From Bradyrhizobium sp. URHD0069 (lineage in GTDB: Bacteria; Pseudomonadota; Alphaproteobacteria; Rhizobiales; Xanthobacteraceae), in contig NZ_JNIJ01000045.1 of NCBI RefSeq assembly GCF_000701345.1, positions 1 to 51,278 of the forward strand: DNA of 51,278 bases. The letters are read 5' to 3'. A program made the position numbers and the translations under genes. This document shows, piece after piece, positions 16,141-23,253 of the stretch (positions are counted from its first letter, which is position 1; each line of letters begins with the position of its first letter). The notes beneath the pieces were generated by a model. That model was not told where the DNA came from and did no database searches. It saw only the letters and a list, made by a program, of their open reading frames with translations.

Positions 16141-16721
16141 CTGCCCGCCGCGCTCGCCTCGGCGACCTCGTCGAGCTTGCCGGTCTTGACGTCATAGATG
16201 AAGCCGCAAATCGGGATGTGTTTCGGCACCAGCGGATGACTGCGAATTCGCTGGACATCCTCGGTGACGCTTTTGGCGTTGTCCTTGAAGGTGTGCCAGT
16301 GGATGTAATGACCGGCGACGGAGCCGCCGCCGTGCTTCGGATTCGACCAGGTCTTGCCGTCGAACTGCGCGGTTTCAAGGTTGTCTTCCAGCAGAGTCCC
16401 GATGATCTCCCCGGTAAACAGCTGCATTCCGCAATCGCTGTGGTGCACGACGAACCATTCCTGGGTGCCGAGCAGCTTATGGGAAATAACCAGCGAGCGA
16501 ATGGCATCGTCCGATGCTCGGCCGCCCGCATTGCGGATGACGTGGGCGTCGCCTTCGGCCAAGCCGGCGTATTTTGCGGGATCGAGCCGGGCGTCCATGC
16601 AGGTGAGGATGGCGAAGCGGCGGGCAGGCGGGAGCGCCAGTTTTCCCTTGTCTCCGAAGTTTTTCGCGTAATCCCTGTTGGCGGAAACGACCTCATCGTA
16701 AGTCCTGCTTGGCTTGGCCAT
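16134..16721 (-). CDS. Beta-class carbonic anhydrase
   Basis: 195 residues from MAKPSRTYDEVVSANRDYAK; GAGGA lies 7-8 nt upstream, whereas longer starts up to 16829 have no support. Zinc ligands are visible: Cys/Asp in ILTCMDARLDP (CxDxR) and His/Cys in VVHHSDCGMQ (HxxC), with GGRASDDAIRSLVISHKLLGTQEW between them. It interconverts CO2 and bicarbonate in the cytoplasm. The long insert TAQFDGKTWSNPKHGGGSVAGHY and the overall form match the short subgroup of beta-CAs common in rhizobia. The gene is bracketed by two direct copies of the same REP-like repeat. Confidence 0.92.
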   Translation of the reverse strand: MAKPSRTYDEVVSANRDYAKNFGDKGKLALPPARRFAILTCMDARLDPAKYAGLAEGDAHVIRNAGGRASDDAIRSLVISHKLLGTQEWFVVHHSDCGMQLFTGEIIGTLLEDNLETAQFDGKTWSNPKHGGGSVAGHYIHWHTFKDNAKSVTEDVQRIRSHPLVPKHIPICGFIYDVKTGKLDEVAEASAAGSP

Positions 16722-16942
16722 GAAATTCGTCCTCATTGCGGTTGCGTTGCTGGATGATCTGCGCTGCGGCTCAAAAGTTGGCGGTGCGCCCAGATTGGGG
16801 ATTGGAGCGAGCGGCGTGGGAGCGGTCAAGGAAACGGAAATTTGTAATTTACGCGAAGTCGCTATGTCCTTGCTTGGAACCGTGGTGAGCGGCAGAAGAT
16901 TTTCGTTTTCCGGTCAATCGTTCTGTTGGGGCGATGGGCGCC

Positions 16943-17066
16943 GCAGGACCGTAGGGCGCAATAGCCCCCGGGTCCGCCCTTCGCGCGGCCCGAGGACAGG
17001 CTCCGCGTATTGCGCCGACCTGCGTGTATAACTTGGCGGAATACGCTTCGCTATTCCGCCCTGCGA
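16943..17066. repeat. REP-like composite repeat, copy 2
   Basis: Direct copy of 16017-16140 on the other side of the carbonic anhydrase gene, including GCAGGACCGTAGGGCGCAAT and GCGGAATACGCTTCGCTATT. The rest of 16722-17322 shows no gene; the reading frame from 17200 upstream of the OYE start lacks conservation. Confidence 0.8.
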
Positions 17067-17322
17067 GTTGTTCCGCCCTACGAGCTAATCCGCCTTTCGC
17101 GATGGTTGCCGAGACAGTCATCGGTCGATTTGTAGCGAGGCGCATCCCGAGCACGTGAGGTGATCCGCGGCCGCGCGGAACCATACCTGCACGGGACGCT
17201 TGAATGTTCTGTCGTGGCCGCAGTTTCGCGTTCCTGGCCTAGAGCCAATTGGAGCGGCTAACTCTCGCCTGTCGCTCGTCCCGCCCGGTCGCGTTCTTTA
17301 CGATGAACATGGAGAAGTTGGC

Positions 17323-18434
17323 ATGAGCATGCTGTTCACACCGCTTCGGTTCGGCTCCGTCGAGTTGCCCAACCGCATTGTCATCGCGCCGATGTGCCAG
17401 TACTCGGCCGTCGATGGCTGCATGACCGACTGGCACCTCATCCATCTCGGCCATCTCGCGCTCTCGGGTGCGGCGTTGCTGACCATCGAGGCGACCGCCG
17501 TCCTGCCCGAGGGACGGATCACCTACGCCGATGTGGGACTCTGGGACGACGCCACGGAAGCCGCGATCGCCAGGACCTTGGAGAGCATCCGGCGCTGGTC
17601 CGGCATGCGGGTCGCCATTCAACTGTCGCATGCCGGCCGCAAGGCCTCGACGGAGGTTCCGTGGAAGGGCGAGATACAGATCCCACCCGATCAAGCCAAT
17701 GGCTGGCAGACGGTCGCGCCCTCCGCGATCCCGTACGAAGACGGCGAGCACCCGCCGGTCGCGCTCGATCGGCACGGCCTGACGCAGGTGCGTGAGGCTT
17801 TCGTCGCCGCGGCTCAGCGCGCCGTGCGGCTCGGAGTCGATGCCGTCCAGCTTCACGCCGCCCACGGCTATCTGCTGCACCAGTTCCTCTCGCCGCTCTC
17901 CAACCGGCGCGACGATGAGTATGGTGGCAGCCTGGAGAATCGCATGCGCTTTCCGCTCGAAGTCTTCGATGCGGTGCGCGCCGTCTTCCCGCCCGAGCGT
18001 CCGGTTACGATGCGCGTGTCCGGCACCGACTGGGCGGACGGCGGCTGGGACATCGGCCAGACCATCGCGTTTGCGCAGGCGCTGGAGGCGCGCGGATGCG
18101 CCGCCATTCACGTCTCGAGCGGCGGTCTCACGCCGTCTCAGCAGATTCCGGTCGGTCCGAGCTATCAGGTTCCCAGGTTCCCCTCGCGCGCGCCGTGAGA
18201 AGCAATACGCGGATGCCCGTGATCGCCGTCGGGCTCATTACCGAGTTTGAGCAGGCCGAAGCCATTGTCGGTACCGGCGATGCCGACCTGATCGCGCTGG
18301 CGCGGACGGTTCTCTACAACCCGCGCTGGCCATGGCATGCCGCCGCGCACTTCGGTGCGCAAGTGAAAGTGCCCGACCAGTATCTGAGGTCACAGCCGCG
18401 GCAATATCCCGACCTGTTCGACATCGGGCACTAA
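17323..18434 (+). pseudogene. Old Yellow Enzyme (NADH:flavin oxidoreductase, YqjM/NamA type) broken by an 8-bp duplication
   Basis: From the ATG at 17323 the frame reads SMLFTPLRFGSVELPNRIVIAPMCQYSA (FMN-binding start of OYEs), AIQLSHAGRKAS, the active-site pair HAAHGYLLHQFLSPLSNRR, then DDEYGGSLENRMRF and VTMRVSGTDWADGG. After SSGGLTPSQQIPVGPSYQV it shifts frame and stops at 18198. The other frame continues PLARAVRSNTRMPVIAVGLI, then DADLIALARTVLYNPRWPWHAA to a stop at 18434, the normal end. The cause is a perfect 8-bp tandem duplication at 18166-18181. Removing one unit restores a ~367-residue alkene reductase. The truncated product would lack the C-terminal phosphate-binding part of the FMN site, so it is probably inactive, unless the duplication is a sequencing error. 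Confidence 0.88.
18166..18181 (+). repeat. 8-bp tandem duplication CAGGTTCC x2 causing the OYE frameshift
   Basis: CAGGTTCC occurs twice in immediate succession; one copy reads through in frame as YQVPLARA. Replication slippage is the likely origin. Confidence 0.92.
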
Positions 18435-18466
18435 AATGCCGTCGGCAGTTCGCCATCGACGGGAGT

Positions 18467-18515
18467 AGATAGAATCAAGCATCAGGCCTGAGCCGTTCCG
18501 ACCTGTGAGATCGTC
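18467..18515. repeat. 49-bp segment repeated at 22116-22164
   Basis: AGATAGAATCAAGCATCAGG ... GTGAGATCGTC is repeated exactly at 22116-22164. Together with the segment ending at 21557, it shows that the region downstream of the OYE gene exists twice, the second copy being split. Confidence 0.85.
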
Positions 18516-18635
18516 GCAATGACGACAAACAATGCAATTCCCGATTCAATTTTCAAACAGCCTCAACGCAAGGGGTTTTTGGCATAACGGATTGAGCGAA
18601 TGCTTTGGGAGTAAGGCCGCAAGGCGGCAGGGCCC

Positions 18636-18677
18636 TTTCGCAAACGTGTCTGCGGACGGCAAGCCGATCGGAGAGGG
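18636..18677 (+). pseudogene. Scrap of the FMN reductase gene
   Basis: TTTCGCAAACG-TGTCTGCGGACGGC and the following bases match 14726-14768 of the FMN reductase gene with two mismatches and one gap. In the parent this encodes SQTLSADGKPIGEG. Nothing else of the gene is present. It lies in a 500-bp stretch (18435-18946) that otherwise holds no gene. Confidence 0.75.
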
Positions 18678-18946
18678 AGTAGGCGTGGAAATATCAGGCG
18701 GCTCGAATCCTAATCAAACGACAACCCAATATTGCTTCAGCATGCCCAAGGCGATAGCGTCGGCCATCATGCCGGGACATGTCGAAATCACCGTGCGGTA
18801 GACAACGCGAGTGCCGTCGTCAGGCATTGTTCTTGAAGGAGGCCGCACTTTTTTGTCGGTCTCATGTTCTCCGAAATGCAAGCCATTGGCGCGCAATAAG
18901 TGGGGCGTTGCTGCGCCTTCACAACTTACCTTCTTGGGAGGACGCT

Positions 18947-19444
18947 ATGAAGCGCACTTTGTTCTCCGCAATAGGCCTCTCTTTCCTTCTGACGTGGGCT
19001 CAGCCAGCGACAGCGCAGGATTTGGCCTCCCAGCTCGTTGGAGTGTGGAAATTCACTAGCCAAAGCACCAAAGAAGTAGCGACAGGCAAGATTAGCCATC
19101 CCTACGGGGAGAAGCCGACTGGCCATGCCGTATACACGAAGGGCGGACACGTTGCCTTTGTCCTTGTCGGCGACAACCGCAAAGCTCCCGCGGGGGCCGG
19201 TACCACCGACGCCGAACGTATCAACTTGTTCAACACGATGGCCGCCGCCAGTGGGACCTATAAGGTCGAAGGCAATACCATAATCGCGAGCTACGCGGCG
19301 TCATGGAACCAGACATGGACCGGCATTACTTCAAAGCGCCAGTTCGAGATAGTGGGAAATAAGCTGACGTTGACATCGGCGCCGGCCAAAGACATGGCTG
19401 GCCAAGACATCGTCTTTGTCGTGACCTACGAACGAGTCGAGTAG
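18947..19444 (+). CDS. Secreted lipocalin-like domain protein
   Basis: 165 residues from MKRTLFSAIGLSFLLTWAQP, cleavage near TAQD. GGGAGG at 18937-18942 fixes the start against the longer frame from 18779. The mature part opens LVGVWKFTSQSTKEVATGK and continues YGEKPTGHAVYTKGGHVAFVL, NTMAAASGTYKVEGNTIIAS, then FEIVGNKLTLTSAP. This is the pattern of the lipocalin-like family in which GxW...Y...G.. strands build a small barrel. Periplasmic; ligand unknown. A tandemly duplicated palindromic element begins four bases after its stop. Confidence 0.8.
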   Translation: MKRTLFSAIGLSFLLTWAQPATAQDLASQLVGVWKFTSQSTKEVATGKISHPYGEKPTGHAVYTKGGHVAFVLVGDNRKAPAGAGTTDAERINLFNTMAAASGTYKVEGNTIIASYAASWNQTWTGITSKRQFEIVGNKLTLTSAPAKDMAGQDIVFVVTYERVE

Positions 19445-19447
19445 GGC

Positions 19448-19651
19448 GTAGGATGGGTTGAGCCCTTTGCGAAACCCATCGAGGCATGAATAGTAATTGA
19501 TGGGTATCGCTCCGCTCAACCCATCCTACGGGCTGCGCATACGAAAGGCCGTTCGTCGGCTGCATGATAATTCAAACTGCGGCAGGTCCGAGTTGACCCG
19601 CAACGGGAATTGCCAAAGGCGAGTCATGGGCTGAACGGGAGTGCGCAGCGC
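19448..19651. repeat. 204-bp direct repeat with MITE-like palindrome, copy 1
   Basis: Repeated at 19671-19874 with very few differences (for example CATGGGCTGAAC/CATGGGTTGAAC). The first 82 bp (19448-19529) have perfect 15-bp terminal inverted repeats GTAGGATGGGTTGAG/CTCAACCCATCCTAC and an internal CCCATC/GATGGG pair, forming one long hairpin of a type seen in many proteobacteria. Confidence 0.92.
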
Positions 19652-19670
19652 GCACCATCTGGCGCATCCC

Positions 19671-19874
19671 GTAGGATGGGTTGAGCCCTTTGCGAAACCC
19701 ATCGAGGCATGAATAGTAATTGATGGGTATCGCTCCGCTCAACCCATCCTACGGGCTGCGCATACGAAAGGCCGTTCGTCGGCTGCATGATAATTCAAAC
19801 TGCGGCAGGTCCGAGTTGACCCGCAACGGGAATTGCCAAAGGCGAGTCATGGGTTGAACGGGAGGGCGCAGCGC
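19671..19874. repeat. 204-bp direct repeat with MITE-like palindrome, copy 2
   Basis: Offset 223 bp from copy 1. It ends 150 bp before the adenylate cyclase start, so any promoter of that gene lies in or just after it. Confidence 0.92.
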
Positions 19875-20022
19875 TACCGCTGCGTCCTCCGTTCCGGACA
19901 CGCGGCAACCCTCCGACAGCCCGATGCGCGCAGGAAGATTGCAGCGGACTCCGTTGACGCCGTCGAGCGGGGACACGACATATCCTGTACCGTCGACCCA
20001 GGTCACTGCTCAGGAGCAAGTT

Positions 20023-21222
20023 ATGGACGCGTCGCCAAACATCGATCCCGTCTCCGCGCATTCTTACAGCGACGTTGTGCGCTGGCTGACAAACGACACG
20101 CGCGATCAGCGCTTCATTGACAATATTTTCGCTGAGCTGTGTGTCCGGCTCCAGCAAGCGGGCATTCCCGTCAAGCGGGCGTCGCTTCATATCCTGATCT
20201 ACCATCCGCAGTGGCTTGGCGCCCGGATCATGTGGACCGACGGGATGCGCGAGGCCGAGCTTGCGAGAGTTGACTACGATGTCAGGGAGCGATCCGAATA
20301 TATCGATAGTCCCGCCAACGAAATCCATGACGGCGCCACCGAGGTGCGCGAGAATCTCGAACGCGATCCCTCGCTTGGCCGCAAGCACGCCGTCTATGAC
20401 GAGATGCGGGCGAAAGGCCTGACCGACTATGTCGCGTGGCCGCTGTACCATACGCTCGGCAAGCGGCATATCGTGACCTTTGCAACCGACCGGCCCGGAG
20501 GTTTCGACGACGCGCATATCGCCGGCCTGTTGAAGCTGTTGCCGGTTCTGGCGCTGGTCAGTGAAATCCGTGTCAAGAACCGGCTGGCGCGAACGCTGCT
20601 CGAAACCTATGTCGGATCGCACGCCGGCGAACTCATTCTGGCCGGCGCCACCAGGCGCGGAAGCGGGACGACGGTACGCGCCGCCATCATGATCTGCGAT
20701 CTGCGTGATTTCACCCGGATCTCCGACAACTGGCCGCGCGATGACGTCATTGATCTTCTGAACGGCTATTTTGACGCGATGTCGGAGCCGATCGCGCGAC
20801 ATGGCGGGGAAATACTGAAATTCATCGGCGACGGTCTGCTCGCCATTTTTCCGCTCAGCCAGCCGTCGGCCTGCGCAAAACTGCTGCATGCCGTGACCGA
20901 AGCCCGTCAGGCCATGACTGCCCTGAACGAAAGGAACGGCGAAACCGGTCGTGCGCCGCTGAATTACGGCATCGGCGTCCACGTCGGAGACGTCATGTAC
21001 GGCAATATCGGCTCGCGCACCCGGCTCGACTTCACCGTCATCGGTCCTGCGGTCAACATGGCTTCGCGTCTCGAAACCCTCACCAAACAATTGGGGAGAA
21101 CGGTGCTGCTGTCCCGCGCGTTCGCCGACTTCGTCGAAAGCGATTTCGATCTCGAACGCGTCGGCGAATATCCGGTGCGCGGCTTCAATGACCCAATCGA
21201 GCTGTTTGCGTATCACGGCTGA
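20023..21222 (+). CDS. Class III adenylate/guanylate cyclase
   Basis: 399 residues from MDASPNIDPVSAHSYSDVVR; CAGGAGCAAG just upstream fixes the start. Residues 1-205 form a sensory N-terminal region of the GAF-like type seen in rhizobial cyclases. A short linker (LLETYVGSHAGELILAGA) leads to the catalytic domain: first metal Asp in MICDLRDFTRIS, second in FIGDGLLAIF, the base-recognising Lys in EILKFIGDG and Asp in TRLDFTVIG, and the transition-state Asn/Arg in VNMASRLE. All catalytic residues are present, so it should be active; the Lys/Asp pair indicates ATP. It makes cAMP in the cytoplasm in response to an unknown signal. Confidence 0.92.
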   Translation: MDASPNIDPVSAHSYSDVVRWLTNDTRDQRFIDNIFAELCVRLQQAGIPVKRASLHILIYHPQWLGARIMWTDGMREAELARVDYDVRERSEYIDSPANEIHDGATEVRENLERDPSLGRKHAVYDEMRAKGLTDYVAWPLYHTLGKRHIVTFATDRPGGFDDAHIAGLLKLLPVLALVSEIRVKNRLARTLLETYVGSHAGELILAGATRRGSGTTVRAAIMICDLRDFTRISDNWPRDDVIDLLNGYFDAMSEPIARHGGEILKFIGDGLLAIFPLSQPSACAKLLHAVTEARQAMTALNERNGETGRAPLNYGIGVHVGDVMYGNIGSRTRLDFTVIGPAVNMASRLETLTKQLGRTVLLSRAFADFVESDFDLERVGEYPVRGFNDPIELFAYHG

Positions 21223-21253
21223 ATGGCGGTCTGTCGCCCGGGTGCCGAGCCGC

Positions 21254-21385
21254 TCAGGGACAATCACGATCAGGATCCGGCACAACCGCTCCCGGATGGC
21301 CAGATTTTTCCGCTTCCTCTACTGCGAGCCTTACGTAGTGCAGTGATTGGTCGAGCAGCCCCCTGTAAAACAGACAGCGCGCCAT
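21254..21385 (-). pseudogene. Scrap of an ATPase/TPR-type regulator
   Basis: The minus-strand frame MARCLFYRGLLDQSLHYVRL, then AVEEAEKSGHPGAV, resembles the TPR segment (GxxDQAL...A...A...GHP) of the large winged-helix/AAA ATPase proteins of Bradyrhizobium. Only ~33 residues match and nothing on either side continues the gene. Confidence 0.4.
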
Positions 21386-21387
21386 GC

Positions 21388-21557
21388 GTCCAGCTCCACG
21401 CCGCCCACGGCTATCTGCTGCACCAGTTCCTCTCGCCGCTCTCCAACCGGCGCGACGTGCCCGACCAGTATCTGAGGTCACAGCCGCGGCAATATCCCGA
21501 CCTGTCCGACATCGGGCACTAAAAATGCCGTCGGCAGTTCACCATCGACGGGAGTAG
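21388..21557 (+). pseudogene. Internally deleted second copy of the Old Yellow Enzyme 3' region
   Basis: 21388-21456 matches 17845-17913 (VQLHAAHGYLLHQFLSPLSNRRD) and 21457-21557 matches 18369-18468 (VPDQYLRSQPRQYPDL...DIGH and the sequence after the stop) with few substitutions. The 455 bp in between are missing. The join is in frame, because relative to a parent lacking the 8-bp duplication the deletion is 447 bp. So this copy derives from the undamaged gene. Confidence 0.88.
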
Positions 21558-21716
21558 GGTGCGCGCCGTCATGCCGGTGGCAGAGCGGCGCATGAGGGTG
21601 ATGGTGTGCCTGCTCGCGGAGAGCCATGGCTTGATGGGACTCGGCCATGGCTCTTCCTTCGGTCGGATCGGCCACGGCCATCTCTGAGCCCTTGGCCTCC
21701 GACATCCCGCTAGCCA

Positions 21717-22094
21717 ATGATGGCGAATGAATCTAAGTTGGGCAACAACATGAAAGTATCCTTGTCTAGACTGTTTAGGCTGATGAAATTTATCGTGCCC
21801 GCCCTCTATATCGCGGGAGCAATGGTTATCTGGCTGGCTTTTTATAGAACGAACCCTGATGGCCTTGCCAATATTTGGATTGCAATCTACACGTTTCCAT
21901 TTTTCATAATCGGCACCTTTCTACTGGGAGGCGAGTTCCCATATGTGCCTGGCCGCTACTATGAAGCGCACGCCCTCTACTTCTGGCCAAGTGTAGCCCT
22001 TTTGGCTCTTGCACTATTTTTCATTTTCCATGCCTTGCAGAAAATCGTCCAACCCGCCGTCCCAGTGGACGCGCAAAAGGCCGCGCGCCACTGA
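21717..22094 (+). CDS. Small hypothetical membrane protein
   Basis: 125 residues from tandem ATGs. Three hydrophobic segments: about residues 24-41 (MKFIVPALYIAGAMVIWL), 54-71 (WIAIYTFPFFIIGTFLLG) and 88-107 (FWPSVALLALALFFIFHALQ), with a short basic N-terminus. Codon use is more AT-rich than the neighbours. It lies within the 558 bp (21558-22115) that split the second copy of the OYE downstream region, so it probably arrived with that insert. I do not recognise the family. Confidence 0.5.
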   Translation: MMANESKLGNNMKVSLSRLFRLMKFIVPALYIAGAMVIWLAFYRTNPDGLANIWIAIYTFPFFIIGTFLLGGEFPYVPGRYYEAHALYFWPSVALLALALFFIFHALQKIVQPAVPVDAQKAARH

Positions 22095-22115
22095 ACTGAT
22101 TGCGATTTCCGCCTC

Positions 22116-22164
22116 AGATAGAATCAAGCATCAGGCCTGAGCCGTTCCGACCTGTGAGATCGTC
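22116..22164. repeat. Second copy of the 49-bp segment at 18467-18515
   Basis: Exact match. With 21388-21557 it marks the right edge of a 558-bp insertion; AG is shared at both junctions. Confidence 0.85.
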
Positions 22165-23099
22165 ATCGCGAGCCAACGGGTCCGCGCTTCGCGTGGCCCG
22201 AGGATAAACTCCGCGTATTGCGCCGACCCGGATTGTGCAATATGGCGGATTAGGTCTAGAATATGCTCGTCTGCGAACGAGAATCCAAAAGAAAACAGAG
22301 CGACGTTCTGCTGGTCGAACGCGCGTGAGAATAATCTGAGAAGATCGTAATAGACGCGTTCTAGAAGGGTGGCATGGAATTTTCGTAGATTTGGCAGAAT
22401 GAGAAAGTGTTCCTTTAGGAAGGCATCTACTTTTGCTGGGTCCACCGTATCTGTCGATGAAAGCGGAGGAACAGGCTCGGTTTCTAGTACCAAGCGGTCC
22501 GAGCGCTTGCGCCATGACAGAGAGCCATGGAGTTTGATGAGATTTATGGTCGGAATCTCTATTTGATGGCTGTAGAACGTGCCAGATCGATAGGTTCGGT
22601 CGAAATAGCGCTCTGGCGCAAAGGTTGGGAGTCCGATTACAGACGATCTGTCGAAGCCATCGTTCAACACCAGTCCGGGAATTCGGCTCGCCGCATACTC
22701 AAGAAACATGTCGTAGTTGGTAGTAAAAATGTTGGCTTGCCTTGGGAGAAGAATATTTTTTCGCGCAAAGAGAATTTTGTCGATAGACGATAGGAAATTA
22801 ATATAGCTCCTTCTAACTTTCACAATAGCTGGAGGAGGAGCGGGGCCCCAGGTAGTTGAGAGTCTGGAATTTACGGCGCTAATTGCCGTAATGAACTCGA
22901 GGCTCTTCTTATTGGCTTCAGCATCATTGTTTGCGGCCAACAAGGCGTTGATGTCAGCTTCGATATTTCCTGCAGTTTTGATTGCGGGAGCTGAAGCTCC
23001 TGATCCGATCAGGAAATTCAGATTTCCGGATTGAAGGTAGGGTTCCAAAAATTGTGCCGCTGGCTCATTTTCAGAATTGAGATTGACTATTTCGGGCAT
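22131..23099 (-). CDS. SIR2-like domain protein, 3' end replaced by a dispersed repeat
   Basis: 322 residues from MPEIVNLNSENEPAAQFLEP. SIR2-fold motifs: NFLIGSGASAPAIKTAGNIE (NAD-binding GAGxS-like loop), ANIFTTNYDMFLEY (Asn), NLIKLHGSLSW (catalytic His) and VALFSFGFSFADEHI. Proteins of this kind act as NADases or deacetylases in anti-phage systems, often with HerA or other partners. Here the last ~37 residues, from about HIAQSG onward, are encoded by the REP-like repeat at 22177-22250 and the 49-bp repeat, so the native C-terminus is lost. The gene is visibly AT-richer than its surroundings, and no partner gene remains. It is likely a horizontally acquired, decaying gene, though the catalytic part could still fold. 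Confidence 0.78.
   Translation of the reverse strand: MPEIVNLNSENEPAAQFLEPYLQSGNLNFLIGSGASAPAIKTAGNIEADINALLAANNDAEANKKSLEFITAISAVNSRLSTTWGPAPPPAIVKVRRSYINFLSSIDKILFARKNILLPRQANIFTTNYDMFLEYAASRIPGLVLNDGFDRSSVIGLPTFAPERYFDRTYRSGTFYSHQIEIPTINLIKLHGSLSWRKRSDRLVLETEPVPPLSSTDTVDPAKVDAFLKEHFLILPNLRKFHATLLERVYYDLLRLFSRAFDQQNVALFSFGFSFADEHILDLIRHIAQSGSAQYAEFILGPREARTRWLAMTISQVGTAQA
22177..22250. repeat. REP-like composite repeat, copy 3 (truncated)
   Basis: Matches the middle of 16017-16140 (GGTCCGCGCTTCGCG, then TATTGCGCCGACC and GGCGGA). It forms the 3' coding end of the SIR2-like gene on the opposite strand. Confidence 0.7.
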
Positions 23100-23176
23100 C
23101 CAAAATCTCGTTGGTCGAATTAGTTGTGCCGCGTCCTATGGACAACCATTTTACCCTCGGTGTGCATGCTGTCAGC

Positions 23177-23200
23177 AAAAAAGGCGGCCTCTCTGCCGCC
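23177..23200 (-). terminator. Intrinsic terminator downstream of nrdJ
   Basis: On the minus strand GGCGGC-AGAGAG-GCCGCC is followed by TTTTTT, a textbook rho-independent terminator about 55 bp after the nrdJ stop. Confidence 0.85.
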
Positions 23201-23215
23201 CTCTTTAGTCTTGGA

Positions 23216-23236
23216 TGCCCGGGTCAAGCCCGGGCA
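23216..23236. repeat. Short palindrome TGCCCGGG-TCAAG-CCCGGGCA
   Basis: Perfect 8-bp arms. This GATGCCCGGGT...CATGAC motif is a common intergenic palindrome in Bradyrhizobium-type genomes; related ones are near 3080 and 3150. It lies between the nrdJ stop and its terminator. Confidence 0.7.
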
Positions 23237-23253
23237 TGACGATTACCAATAGC

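Noticed and set aside
23216..23236. Operator-like palindrome near the nrdJ stop
   Set aside because: It matches a common dispersed intergenic palindrome and lies downstream of the gene.
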